This document shows, piece after piece, positions 42,983 through 51,472 of a DNA stretch of 64,000 nt. The number at the start of each line of letters is the position of its first letter. Within the stretch, counting starts at the first letter, position 1. The DNA is from Allobosea sp. AAP35 (lineage in GTDB: Bacteria; Pseudomonadota; Alphaproteobacteria; Rhizobiales; Beijerinckiaceae), in contig NZ_LJHQ01000024.1 of assembly GCF_001295925.1 (NCBI RefSeq), forward strand, positions 93,218-157,217, given 5' to 3'. Below the pieces are notes generated by a model. The model searched no databases, had not been told where the DNA came from, and was given only the letters and a program-made list of their open reading frames with translations. Made by a program: the position numbers and the translations under genes.

Positions 42983-43627
42983 CTAAGGCAAATGACGTGC
43001 CCGCCCGCGCTCCGACGCCTGGCCGCTGACGCTCGCCAACTCGGCCTCTAGCACCAGGATGCGGCGGTCCTTCTCGGCGAGGGCCGTGGCGACGTCCTTC
43101 GCCGGGATCAGCTGGGGAATATGCTGCGGGCAGTTGGCGTCCCAGGCCTCGATCTTGAACAGCATCGCCTGCTCCGGCGTGCCGGCATAGCCGGCGGGGC
43201 GCAGCCGCTCCAGCAGCTCCGGATCGTCCTCTACGACCCTGGCCGTGCCCCATATCTTGATGCGCTGGCGGCGGGCATAGTCGATCAGGAAGAGATAGGC
43301 CTTTGGGTTCTCCGACAGGTTGCCGAGGCTGACATATTGCCGGTTGCCGCGGAAATCGGCGAAGCCGAGGGTCGTCTCGTCGATCACCCGCAGGAAGCCG
43401 GCCGCGCCGCCGCGGTGCTGGATATAGGGCTGGCCGTCGGCACTGGCCGTCGCCAGGAAGAAGCTGTCGCGGGCCGCGATGAAGGCCGCCAGCTCCGGCG
43501 TCACCGTCGTCTCCCAGCCGCCATGCTCCTCCATCCGGCGGTAGCCGTTGCGGGAGCCCTTGCGCTGCTGGATCGCCTTGACGGCCGGCGTGAAGGCAAT
43601 GTCGCTCGAACTCTTCAGATCGCTCAT
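42983..43627 (-). CDS. pyridoxamine 5'-phosphate oxidase-like FMN-binding protein
   Basis: The 214-aa protein has a split-barrel FMN-binding domain: FFLATASADGQPYIQHRGG, LGFADFRGNRQYVSLGNL and AYLFLIDYARRQRIKIWGTARVV. It resembles the general-stress PNPOx-like oxidoreductases rather than the PdxH biosynthetic enzyme. The C-terminal tail is helical with a coiled-coil-like stretch (KDVATALAEKDRRILVLEAEL). A GGAG site precedes the ATG at 43627. It lies 88 bp after the AhpD-like gene and 49 bp before the Cld-like gene, likely one transcript. Confidence 0.9.
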   Translation of the reverse strand: MSDLKSSSDIAFTPAVKAIQQRKGSRNGYRRMEEHGGWETTVTPELAAFIAARDSFFLATASADGQPYIQHRGGAAGFLRVIDETTLGFADFRGNRQYVSLGNLSENPKAYLFLIDYARRQRIKIWGTARVVEDDPELLERLRPAGYAGTPEQAMLFKIEAWDANCPQHIPQLIPAKDVATALAEKDRRILVLEAELASVSGQASERGRARHLP

Positions 43628-43715
43628 TGGTCTGCTCCGGAAAGCCGTCTCCCGGCCGCATCGGCCAGGGAGACGCAGGTCATGACGGGAGGGGGACGCA
43701 GGGGACGCCAGGCGC

Positions 43716-44267
43716 TCAGGACGCCAGCGGCAACGCGACGGCGGGGAAGTCGACATCCGTGCCGGCGACCTCGTTGACGTAGTTCGTCAGCGTGTTGAGC
43801 GCGACATGGGCAACGATCTCGATGATCTGGCCGTCGTCGTAGCAAGCCGCCTTGACGGCCGCGACGGCGTCTGGACCGACATGGCCGCGCTCGCTGACGA
43901 TGGCGACAGCGAAGCGAACGGCAGCATCGGCCTTGGCATCGCCGGAATGGCCATGGCGGTTGGCGAGGATCTCGGCGTCGTCGAGCTTGGCGATGTGGCG
44001 GCCGAGATAGCTGTGCGCCGCCAGGCAATAGCCGCAGCCATTGATCTGCGCGACCGCAAGCGCGATCCGCTCCCGGGTCTTGGGCTCGAGCCGGCCCTTG
44101 CCCAGCGCGCCGCTCAGGCCGAGATAGCCTTCGAGCGCGGCTGGCGAATGCGAAACGACGCGAAACAGGTTCGGAACGGAGCCGAGCTGCTTTTCGACGG
44201 CCTGCAGCAGGGGCCGCGCCGCCGCCGGTGCGGCGTCGATCGAGGACGGGGTGACGATGATGGACAT
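43716..44267 (-). CDS. carboxymuconolactone decarboxylase / AhpD-like peroxidase-related protein
   Basis: The 183-aa all-helical protein has the AhpD core motif: E66, C78-x2-C81 and H85 (INGCGYCLAAH). In AhpD this set forms a thiol-disulfide peroxidase centre. The start at 44267 has a GGGAGG ribosome site eight bases upstream. It is divergent from a LysR gene with a 121-bp intergenic region carrying symmetric elements, a typical arrangement for LysR control of the neighbouring operon. Confidence 0.92.
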   Translation of the reverse strand: MSIIVTPSSIDAAPAAARPLLQAVEKQLGSVPNLFRVVSHSPAALEGYLGLSGALGKGRLEPKTRERIALAVAQINGCGYCLAAHSYLGRHIAKLDDAEILANRHGHSGDAKADAAVRFAVAIVSERGHVGPDAVAAVKAACYDDGQIIEIVAHVALNTLTNYVNEVAGTDVDFPAVALPLAS

Positions 44268-44294
44268 GATGGGCCTCCCTCGAGGCATGCCGGG

Positions 44295-44333
44295 ATGGTC
44301 GCCTCACGAGGGGAAAGATGACAATGGTCGCCT
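44295..44333. repeat. direct repeat in LysR intergenic region
   Basis: The decamer ATGGTCGCCT occurs at 44295-44304 and again at 44324-44333, 29 bp apart (about three helical turns). Both copies lie between the divergent AhpD-like and LysR genes. It could be a tandem operator; no other copy was noted nearby. Confidence 0.45.
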
Positions 44334-44365
44334 AAAACGATAATTGGCTGGTTTGTCACGTCATC

Positions 44366-44385
44366 ATTGCGCAGAATGGTGCAAT
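44366..44385. promoter_or_regulatory. LysR-type operator candidate
   Basis: A perfect inverted repeat ATTGC-N10-GCAAT lies 4 bp before the LysR start codon. It contains the T-N11-A arrangement expected for LysR binding and its position would fit autorepression. Evidence is symmetry and location only. Confidence 0.5.
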
Positions 44386-44388
44386 CTC

Positions 44389-45306
44389 ATGGACCGGTTC
44401 GCCTCGCTCTCAGCCTTCGTCAAAGTTGCAGAGCTCAAGGGCTTCGCCCCGGCGGCCCGTCATATCGGCCTGTCGCCCTCGGCCCTGACGCGTCTCGTCG
44501 CCGCGTTGGAGGACCATCTCGGCGCGCGCCTGCTGCGGCGGACGACGCGCTCGGTCACGCTCACCGACGAGGGCGAGCGCTATCTTATGCAGGCCCGCCG
44601 CATCCTGGCCGATCTGGCCGACGCCGACGCTTCGCTGCAGGCCGTGCGTGCCGTCCCCGCCGGCCGGCTCGTCGTGGCGGCGCCGCTGGCCTTCGGCCGC
44701 TTCCATGTCGGCCCGCTGCTGTCGGCCTATCTGTCGCGCTATCCGGCCGTACAGGGAGAGCTCAGGCTGGGAGACCGCAACGTCAGTCTCATCGAGGACG
44801 GCATCGACGTCGCGGTCCGCATCGGCGATCTCGCCGATTCGACGCTGAAATCGCGCCGCGTCGGCGAGACACGCCGCGTTCTGGTGGCGGCGCCGGGCTA
44901 TCTGGAGAGGCATGGCGCGCCGTCGTCCCCCGCCGACATCGCAGCGCATCGCTGCATCCATTTCTCCGGCTTCAACGCGGCCCATGAATGGGTTTTCGAA
45001 TGGGAGGGACGGCGGCTGCGGGTCGCCTTCACGCCCAGCTTCGTGACAAATGGTGCGGAAAGTGCCGTCCAGCATGCCGTAGACGGCGGCGGGCTGACGC
45101 TGGTCTTCGCCTACCAGGCTGCCCCGGCGCTGGCGCAGGGGCGTCTGCGCATCCTGCTGCCGGACTATGAGAGGCCGCCCTCGCCGATCCAGCTCGTTTA
45201 CCCGACCGCGCGCCTGCTCTCTGCGAAGGTGCGCACCTTCATCGACATGGCCGTCAACGACACGCACTGGTCGTTCACGGATTTGGACGCATCGACGGGC
45301 GTTTGA
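44389..45306 (+). CDS. LysR-family transcriptional regulator
   Basis: The 305-aa protein has an N-terminal winged HTH (DRFASLSAFVKVAELKGFAPAARHIGLSPSALTRLVAALE-type pattern, residues 2-60) and a C-terminal periplasmic-binding-like effector domain (about 90-295). It groups with short LysR regulators of the AaeR/YafC type by eye (GRLVVAAPLAFGRFHVGPLL). It is divergent from the AhpD-like/PNPOx/Cld operon, which is its most likely target. The ATG at 44389 is chosen because the HTH starts directly after it. Confidence 0.92.
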   Translation: MDRFASLSAFVKVAELKGFAPAARHIGLSPSALTRLVAALEDHLGARLLRRTTRSVTLTDEGERYLMQARRILADLADADASLQAVRAVPAGRLVVAAPLAFGRFHVGPLLSAYLSRYPAVQGELRLGDRNVSLIEDGIDVAVRIGDLADSTLKSRRVGETRRVLVAAPGYLERHGAPSSPADIAAHRCIHFSGFNAAHEWVFEWEGRRLRVAFTPSFVTNGAESAVQHAVDGGGLTLVFAYQAAPALAQGRLRILLPDYERPPSPIQLVYPTARLLSAKVRTFIDMAVNDTHWSFTDLDASTGV

Positions 45307-45682
45307 TGAAGGCGACGGTCCATCGCCCGGTGTCGGACAGGCGCCGATATGGAATCTGCGGCCTGCGGCGACAGATGCCGGCCAGACTCGCAGTTGTCAG
45401 CAAGCCACCGACAGAGCCTCTCCACGCCACGACCGGTCCCATCAGTCTGAACTGCTGGCGGCCGTTCCCGATGTCTGCCGTGGCCCCTTCGCGATTGCTC
45501 GACTGACTGGCCCAGCAGACGGCCCTGAAGCAGACGTTCCAGATGCCGGCTATGGACCAAAAGCGTCGGCCGCTCACTGATGGCTGCACGCGCGCGCTCC
45601 TGAAAAAACCTGCCACTTCCACAAAAAAGCGACTTGTCAGCCCACCAGCATCGATGCAGTGTCGGCATTAACGCATACATTA
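45307..45682. other. intergenic region between LysR and GntR genes
   Basis: This 376-bp region contains no gene I can support. Open frames on the minus strand run antisense into the LysR 3' end and resemble no family. A slightly A-rich stretch (45598-45635, two runs of six A) precedes the GntR gene and may be part of its promoter region. The symmetric element at 45666-45685 is listed separately. Confidence 0.45.
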
Positions 45683-45685
45683 ATG
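45666..45685. promoter_or_regulatory. GntR autoregulatory operator candidate
   Basis: A perfect inverted repeat CATTAA-N8-TTAATG overlaps the proposed GntR start codon (45683-45685). FadR-subfamily GntR proteins commonly bind short AT-rich palindromes over their own promoters or start regions. Assignment is by symmetry and position. Confidence 0.45.
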
Positions 45686-46402
45686 GACGCGCAGATGATC
45701 GCTTTGGCCGGATACGATGAGACCGAGGATGATCCGCGCCCTCCGCGCTCGTCTGAGGCCGTCTATCTGAAGCTCAAACAGGCGATTCTCGACAACCGCT
45801 ATCCGCCCGGGGCTCAGATCCTGGAGAGCCAGATCGCTTCTGAATTTGAGGCCTCCCGCACGCCTGTGCGAGAATCCTTCGTTCGCCTCCAGCAGGAGGG
45901 GCTGCTGGAGATCGTGCCGCGTCACGGGGTACGCATTTCGGCGTTGTCGCCGGGCGACATGCGCGAAATCTACGAAGTTCTCATGTCGCTCGAGCCGACC
46001 GCGGTCGAACTGCTCGTGGCGCGCCGACCCGACCGAGCCGAGTTGTCCGGTCTTGTCCGGGCCTGCGACGACATGGAGAAAGCGTTGGCGGGTCCGCAGC
46101 CCGATCTCGTCGCCTGGGCCATGGCGGATGAGCGCTTTCACATGAGCCTCGCCAGGCTTTGCGGCAACAAGCGGCTCGCCGCGATGATCCTGACGGTCTG
46201 GGACCAGGCCCATCGCGCCCGCATGTTCACGCTGTCGCTGCGGCCTTTGCCTCTGCAATCGACGGCCGAGCATCGCGCCGTCGTCGATGCGATCCTCGCC
46301 GGGGACGGGGAGCGAGCGCGCGATCTCTATTTCGCCCACCGCAAGCGCGGCGGCCATGAATTGACCACCATCATCGAGCGCCACGGAATCCAGCGTCTAT
46401 GA
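45683..46402 (+). CDS. GntR-family regulator (FadR/FCD subfamily)
   Basis: The 239-aa protein has an N-terminal winged HTH (SEAVYLKLKQAILDNRYPPG, ASRTPVRESFVRLQQEGLLEIV) and a C-terminal all-helical FCD domain (about residues 95-220) with metal-type residues around DERFHMSLARLCGN and STAEHRAVVDAI. FCD regulators usually repress catabolic operons and respond to organic-acid or sugar-acid ligands. It overlaps the downstream dehydrogenase gene by 4 bp and thus belongs to the operon it probably controls. Alternative starts are GTG 45659 and ATG 45695. Confidence 0.92.
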   Translation: MDAQMIALAGYDETEDDPRPPRSSEAVYLKLKQAILDNRYPPGAQILESQIASEFEASRTPVRESFVRLQQEGLLEIVPRHGVRISALSPGDMREIYEVLMSLEPTAVELLVARRPDRAELSGLVRACDDMEKALAGPQPDLVAWAMADERFHMSLARLCGNKRLAAMILTVWDQAHRARMFTLSLRPLPLQSTAEHRAVVDAILAGDGERARDLYFAHRKRGGHELTTIIERHGIQRL

Positions 46403-47508
46403 CATCGAACTCGTTCCATCTCGCGGTGATGCCCGGCGAAGGCATCGGCATCGAAGTTATGGAGGCGGCCTCCGCCGTGCTCGCAGCGGTCGAGGATCGT
46501 TTCGGTCTCTCATTCCGGCCGGAGACGATACCTGGCGGCGCGCATCATTACCGTGAGACCGGCGCGACCCTTCCTGATAACGGCATTGCTCGCGCCGGCA
46601 AGGCTGACGCGATCCTGTTCGGTGCGATGGGCTGGCCCGACATCCGCTATCCCGACGGCACCGAGATCGCGCCGCAACTCGATCTGCGCGTCGCCTTCTC
46701 GCTTTTCGCCGGCGTGCGCCCGATCCGCGCCATCCCCGGCGTCAGGCTCGCGCTCGCCGACGAGCGCGCCAAGACGATCGATCTCGTCATCGTGCGGGAA
46801 TCGACCGAGGGCATGTTCGCCTCGCGCGGCAAGGGCGAGATCATCGAGGATCGCGAGGCGCGCGACACGCAGGTGATCACCCGGGCGACGACGGAAAAGC
46901 TGACCGAGTTCTGCTGCGGGCTGGCGCGTCGGCGTCGCGAGAGCCGGGGCACGCCCGGCCGCGTCACCCTGGTCGACAAGGCCAATGTCTTCCTCTCCTT
47001 CGCCTTCATGCGGAAGGTCTTCTACGAGGCCGCAGCCAGACATCCCGACATCGATGCCCGCCACCACTATGTCGATGCGATGGCGCTCGACCTCGTGCGC
47101 CGGCCCTGGGATTTCGATGTGCTGCCGATGGAAAATCTGTTCGGCGACATCCTGTCGGATCTCGGTGCCGGTTTGATCGGTGGCATGGGCTTCGCGCCCT
47201 CGGCCGATATCGGCGCGGCCAACGGAATGTTCCAGCCAAGCCATGGCACGGCGCCCGACATCGCCGGACAGGGCATCGCCAACCCAACCGCGATGATCCT
47301 GTCGGCGGCGATGATGCTCGACTGGCTTGGCGAGACGCGCGGCAGCCAGGCGGCCGTCGATGCCGGCCGCGCCATCGAGAAAAGCGTCGATCATGCCTTC
47401 GGGATGCTCGGCCTGCGCAGCCACGACATCGGCGGCTCCAACGGCACGGTCGAGATCGGCAGGACGGTCGCCGACCTCATTCGCAGCGGCGAGGCCGATC
47501 CGCAATGA
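46399..47508 (+). CDS. isocitrate/isopropylmalate dehydrogenase family (tartrate dehydrogenase-like)
   Basis: The 369-aa decarboxylating-dehydrogenase homologue has the N-terminal MPGEGIGIEVMEAA, the substrate-site REST/S-type block VIVRESTEGMFASRGKG, VDKANVF, the metal-site NLFGDILSDLGAGLIGGMGFAPSA, and the NAD-site SHGTAPDIAGQGIANPTA. The residues fit LeuB/TtuC-type enzymes acting on 2-hydroxy-3-substituted diacids such as tartrate or malate analogues. A role in leucine synthesis is unlikely, because neighbours are a GntR regulator, an oxidoreductase, a TRAP transporter and a lactonase. Confidence 0.92.
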   Translation: MTSNSFHLAVMPGEGIGIEVMEAASAVLAAVEDRFGLSFRPETIPGGAHHYRETGATLPDNGIARAGKADAILFGAMGWPDIRYPDGTEIAPQLDLRVAFSLFAGVRPIRAIPGVRLALADERAKTIDLVIVRESTEGMFASRGKGEIIEDREARDTQVITRATTEKLTEFCCGLARRRRESRGTPGRVTLVDKANVFLSFAFMRKVFYEAAARHPDIDARHHYVDAMALDLVRRPWDFDVLPMENLFGDILSDLGAGLIGGMGFAPSADIGAANGMFQPSHGTAPDIAGQGIANPTAMILSAAMMLDWLGETRGSQAAVDAGRAIEKSVDHAFGMLGLRSHDIGGSNGTVEIGRTVADLIRSGEADPQ

Positions 47509-47524
47509 CCGGGCCGTCTCAGTC

Positions 47525-48544
47525 ATGACCATCGCGGTTGCCATTGCGGGCTGCGGCTATTTCAGCCGGTTCCATCAGGATGCCTGGAGCCGCATGGCGG
47601 ATGTGCGCGTGGTCGGCATCGCCGATCGCGATCCGCAGAAGCGCGCTGCCGCTGCCGCCCTGTTCCCGCAAGCGCGCGCCTTCGTTGAAGCGGAAACGAT
47701 GCTCGACGAGACGACACCCGATCTGATCGACATCGTAACGCCGCCCCAGACCCATCTCGATCTCGTGCGGGCGGCTTCGAGGCGCAAGGTCGCGATGATC
47801 TGCCAGAAGCCGCTGGCGCCGGCCTTGCCGGAGGCGATCGAACTGGTCGAGACGGCCGAGCGGGCCGGCACGCTGCTGGCCGTGCACGAGAACTTCCGCT
47901 TCATGCCCTGGTTCCTGGAGACCGCTCGGCTGATGGCGGATGGGGCTGTGGGAACGCCGCTCAACATCAGCTTTCGCCTGCGGCCGGGCGACGGCCAGGG
48001 GCCGAACGCCTACCTGTCGCGCCAGCCCTACTTCCAGCAAATGCCGCGCTTCCTCGTTCATGAGACCGGCATCCATCTGATCGACGTGTTCCGCTGCCTG
48101 ATGGGCGAGATCACCGGCGTGTTTGCACGGCTGCGGCGGATCAACCCGGTCATTGCCGGCGAGGATGCGGGCCTTGTGATCTTCGACTTCGCCAGCGGCG
48201 CGGCCGGGCTCTTCGACGGCAACCGTCATGTCGATCATCCCGCAAAGGACACCCGCATGACCAACGGCGTCTTGCTGGTCGAGGGTACGGAGGGCGTCAT
48301 CCGACTCGACGGCTTCGGCAAGCTCTTCGTCCGCCCGCGCGGCGGCGAGGAACGCGAGCACGCCTATGACTGGGAGGATCGCGGCTATGGCGGCGACTGC
48401 GTCTACCGGCAATCGCGCCACATCGTCGATCATCTGGTGACCGGCACGCCGCTGGTCAATTCCGGCCGCGACTACCTGCGCAACCTCGACATCGAGGAGG
48501 CGGTCTACCGCTCGGCCGAGGAGGGCCGCTTCATCTCGCTTTGA
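47525..48544 (+). CDS. Gfo/Idh/MocA-family oxidoreductase
   Basis: The 339-aa protein has an N-terminal Rossmann domain (VAIAGCGYFSRFH), the QKPLAP equivalent of the family EKP motif near residue 97, and HENFRFMPWF. A C-terminal beta-sheet domain contains VHETGIHLIDVFRCLMGEI and the Asp/His pair typical of sugar or polyol dehydrogenases. It likely oxidises a sugar, sugar acid or cyclitol using NAD(P). It begins 16 bp after the dehydrogenase gene; the start is set at MTIAVAIAG. Confidence 0.9.
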   Translation: MTIAVAIAGCGYFSRFHQDAWSRMADVRVVGIADRDPQKRAAAAALFPQARAFVEAETMLDETTPDLIDIVTPPQTHLDLVRAASRRKVAMICQKPLAPALPEAIELVETAERAGTLLAVHENFRFMPWFLETARLMADGAVGTPLNISFRLRPGDGQGPNAYLSRQPYFQQMPRFLVHETGIHLIDVFRCLMGEITGVFARLRRINPVIAGEDAGLVIFDFASGAAGLFDGNRHVDHPAKDTRMTNGVLLVEGTEGVIRLDGFGKLFVRPRGGEEREHAYDWEDRGYGGDCVYRQSRHIVDHLVTGTPLVNSGRDYLRNLDIEEAVYRSAEEGRFISL

Positions 48545-48610
48545 ATTCCACGAGAAGGCGGCGCCAAAGCCGCCCAGGCTGGCAAACAATCACATCCTTG
48601 GGAGGATAAC

Positions 48611-49627
48611 ATGACCAACAGACGCGATATCCTGAAGGGCACGGCCGCAGCGGGCGGCCTCGTCATCACGGGCTTTCCCACAATCCTGCGGGCGCAAAGC
48701 GCCAGGGTGCTGCGCTTCAGCCATACCGACACCTCGGTCGGCGCGCGCCAGCAGGCGGCGGAAATGTTCGCCGCCGCCGTCGAGAAGTACACGCAGGGCC
48801 GCTACAAGGTGCAGGTCTATCATTCAGGCCAGCTTGCCAACGACGCCAAGTCGCTCGACCAGCTCCAGATCGGCGGCCTCGACTTCGCCGTCACCGGCGT
48901 CGTCACCTTCACCCCGCATGTGAAGGACCTCTCGCTGATTGCACTGCCCTATCTCGCCGAGAACTACGAGCAGGGCTGGAAGCTCTATGATACCTCGCCC
49001 TTCATCGCGAAGCAGGCTGCGGCGCTGCCGGCCAAGGGTATGCGCATCATCGGCAACTGGGAGGCGGGCTTCCGCTGCTTCACCACCAATTTCCCGCTGA
49101 ACAGCCCGGCCGACGCCAAGGGCAAGAAGCTCCGGATCGCCCCTGTCGAGATGATCCGCTGGATCATGGAATCGATCGGTTTCTCACCGGTGGTGATGCC
49201 GGTGACCGAGGTCTATCTCGGCATCCAGCAGAACACCGTCTCGGGCCAGGAAAACCCGATCGATACGATCTTTTCGCAGCGCTTCTACGAGGTGGCCAAA
49301 CACATCACCCTCTCGAACCACGTTTATTCGCCGCTCTGGCTCGCCATGGGTGAGCGCACCTTCAAGGGCATGACAGCAGGTGACCAGGAGGGCGTGATGA
49401 AGGCCGCCAAGGAGGCCGGCGACTGGAACCGCCGCGAGGTGCGCGCCAATGACGACAAGCTCCTGGCCGAGATGACCGCCAAGGGTGCGACGATCGTCAA
49501 GCCCGATCTCGCCGCCTGGAGCAAGGCCGCCGAGGGGGCCAACGAGCGCGCCCGCAAGGAGTTCGGGGCGGCGGCCGTCGATCAGATGATCGGGGAGGCT
49601 GCGGCCATCCGCAAGGCCATGGGCTGA
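48611..49627 (+). CDS. dctP: TRAP transporter substrate-binding protein, DctP family
   Basis: The 338-aa periplasmic binding protein starts with a Tat-like signal (NRRDILKG then a hydrophobic stretch to about residue 29, ILRAQS). The DctP fold follows, including RFSHTDTSVGARQQAAEMFA and GKKLRIAPVEMIRW carrying the conserved Arg for a substrate carboxylate. LGIQQNTVSGQENPIDTI is also characteristic. GGGAGGATAAC gives a strong ribosome site. Ligand is probably a carboxylate-bearing sugar acid or hydroxy acid. Followed directly by dctQ and dctM. Confidence 0.93.
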   Translation: MTNRRDILKGTAAAGGLVITGFPTILRAQSARVLRFSHTDTSVGARQQAAEMFAAAVEKYTQGRYKVQVYHSGQLANDAKSLDQLQIGGLDFAVTGVVTFTPHVKDLSLIALPYLAENYEQGWKLYDTSPFIAKQAAALPAKGMRIIGNWEAGFRCFTTNFPLNSPADAKGKKLRIAPVEMIRWIMESIGFSPVVMPVTEVYLGIQQNTVSGQENPIDTIFSQRFYEVAKHITLSNHVYSPLWLAMGERTFKGMTAGDQEGVMKAAKEAGDWNRREVRANDDKLLAEMTAKGATIVKPDLAAWSKAAEGANERARKEFGAAAVDQMIGEAAAIRKAMG

Positions 49628-50181
49628 TGGCGACGCCCGACATCGGGGCCGCGGTCGGGGCGTTCTATTTCTACCGTCCCGGCCGGCCTGAACCGGCGGC
49701 CCTGCGCCTGCTGGGCGACGCGATCGATATCGTCGTCACCGGGCTCGCGGTCATGCTGCTGCTGGTCATGTTCGCCAATGTCGCGGCCCGCGTGCTGCTC
49801 AACAGCGACATCGCCTGGAACACCGAGTTCGGAGAGTTCGTGCTGCTCTGGGCGACCTTTCTGGGAGGAGCCTCGGCGGCGCGGCGCGGCGCGCATATGC
49901 GCATCACCGAGTTCGTCGAGGCGATGCCACCGGCCTGGACCCGCGTCGTCGAGATCGCGACGCGGATCGGCGTCATTGTGCTGCTCGGCTTCCTGGTCTG
50001 GTACGGCTGGAACATCGCGCAGGGCACGATGGAACAGGAGATGACGGTGCTGCACTGGCCGATGGGCGTGCAGTACCTCGCCATGCCCGTCGGCTCGGGC
50101 CTGGCTCTGGTCTACGTCATCTACGAGGCGTCCCTGCTGGCGCGGGGCGAACCGATCCCTCAAGAAGCCTTCATGGACTAA
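49627..50181 (+). CDS. dctQ: TRAP transporter small permease, DctQ family
   Basis: The 184-aa protein has four helices (about 33-55, 72-90, 100-125, 140-162) and the DctQ-type WNTEFGEFVLLWATFLGGASAARRGAHMRI segment. The ATG shares one base with the dctP stop (TGATG). It is separated from dctM by 4 bp. Together with dctP and dctM it completes a three-part TRAP transporter dedicated to the GntR-controlled pathway. Confidence 0.92.
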   Translation: MATPDIGAAVGAFYFYRPGRPEPAALRLLGDAIDIVVTGLAVMLLLVMFANVAARVLLNSDIAWNTEFGEFVLLWATFLGGASAARRGAHMRITEFVEAMPPAWTRVVEIATRIGVIVLLGFLVWYGWNIAQGTMEQEMTVLHWPMGVQYLAMPVGSGLALVYVIYEASLLARGEPIPQEAFMD

Positions 50182-50185
50182 AGAC

Positions 50186-51472
50186 ATGGTTCTCGCCGTC
50201 ATCTGCGCGATCTTCTTCGCGCTCGCGCTGCTCGGCATGCCGCTGGTCTGGGCGCTGCTTCTCACCACGATCTCGACGATCTGGATCTTCGGCCAGGGCT
50301 ATCCGCTCGAAGCGATTTTCCTGTCCTACCTCTCCAGCGTCGAGCCGCTGCATCTGGCGGCGATCCCGCTCTTCATCTTCACAGGCGAACTCATCACCCA
50401 TGGCGGCGTCGGCAAGCGCCTGATCGACTTCGCCCGTTCGCTGCTCGCCTTCATGCCGGGCGGGCTCGGCGTCGTCACGGTGTCCGCCTGCACGATGTTC
50501 GGCTCGGTCTCGGGATCGGCCGTCGCCGACTCGGCCGCGATCGGCTCGATCATGGTGCCGCGCATGGCAGAGCGCGGCTATCCACGCGCCTTTGCCGGCG
50601 CGCTGATCGCGGTCGCCGGCACCATCGGCGTGCTGATGCCGCTCTCGATACCCCTGCTCGTCTACGGTTTCGTCGGCAACGTCTCGATCCGCGAATTGCT
50701 GGTTTCCGGCGTCTTTCCGGCCTTCACCCTCGCTTTCGCACTGATCCTTCTGTGCATCTGGAAGGGACGTTCGCTCGGCTGCGACCTCGGCGGCGCGATG
50801 CCGAGCCGGGCCGAGATCTGGCGCAGCTTCGTCGCGATCCTGCCGGCGTCGGGCATGCCGGTCGTGATCCTCGGCGGCATTCTCAGCGGCATCTTCACGC
50901 CCACGGAGGCAGCCTCGGTCGCGGTGTTCTACGGGCTCGTTCTGGCACTCTTCGTCTATCGCGAGGTCAAGCCGCGCCAGGTTCCGGAGATGCTGCTGCA
51001 CTCTTTCCGCACCAGCGCGGTGGTCATGCTCGTCGTGGGTGCGACCGGGGCCCTGTCCTGGCTGATCACGGTCGAGCAGATTCCCGCCAACCTCGCCGCC
51101 GCGATCCTGCATATCTCGGAGAACAAATATGTCTTCCTGCTTCTGCTCAACATCGCGCTGATCCTGGTCGGGATCTTCCTCGAGCCGCTGCCCTCGTTGA
51201 TGCTGACCGCCCCGCTCTTCATCCCGACCGCCAAGGCCTTCGGCATCGACCCGGTCCATCTCGGGCTGATCATGGTCTTCAATCTGGTGATCGGGCTCTA
51301 CACGCCGCCTGTCGGCGGCACGCTCTTCGTCGCGGCCAAGATCGCGCGCGTCGGCATGGTCGCGATCTCGCGCGAACTGATCCCGATGTTCGCGATTGCA
51401 CTGATCGTCCTGTTCACCGTCACCTATGTCGAGGCGATCCCGATGGCTCTTGTCTGGTTCATGCGCGGATGA
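50186..51472 (+). CDS. dctM: TRAP transporter large permease, DctM family
   Basis: The 428-aa protein has about 12 hydrophobic segments and hallmarks of DctM: HLAAIPLFIFTGELITHGGVGKRLIDFARSL, GSVSGSAVADSAAIGSIMVP, GIFTPTEAASVAVFYGL, and the C-terminal LYTPPVGGTLFVAAKIA. The length matches the family. The stop overlaps the SMP-30 gene start by 4 bp. Confidence 0.94.
   Translation: MVLAVICAIFFALALLGMPLVWALLLTTISTIWIFGQGYPLEAIFLSYLSSVEPLHLAAIPLFIFTGELITHGGVGKRLIDFARSLLAFMPGGLGVVTVSACTMFGSVSGSAVADSAAIGSIMVPRMAERGYPRAFAGALIAVAGTIGVLMPLSIPLLVYGFVGNVSIRELLVSGVFPAFTLAFALILLCIWKGRSLGCDLGGAMPSRAEIWRSFVAILPASGMPVVILGGILSGIFTPTEAASVAVFYGLVLALFVYREVKPRQVPEMLLHSFRTSAVVMLVVGATGALSWLITVEQIPANLAAAILHISENKYVFLLLLNIALILVGIFLEPLPSLMLTAPLFIPTAKAFGIDPVHLGLIMVFNLVIGLYTPPVGGTLFVAAKIARVGMVAISRELIPMFAIALIVLFTVTYVEAIPMALVWFMRG

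Noticed and set aside
45307..45682. Possible transposase or gene remnant between LysR and GntR genes
   Set aside because: Short frames in several directions show no transposase DDE pattern, terminal repeats or target duplication that I can see.
46399..47508. leuB (3-isopropylmalate dehydrogenase) assignment
   Set aside because: No leucine biosynthesis genes are near; operon partners point to catabolism, and the family cannot be split by eye.
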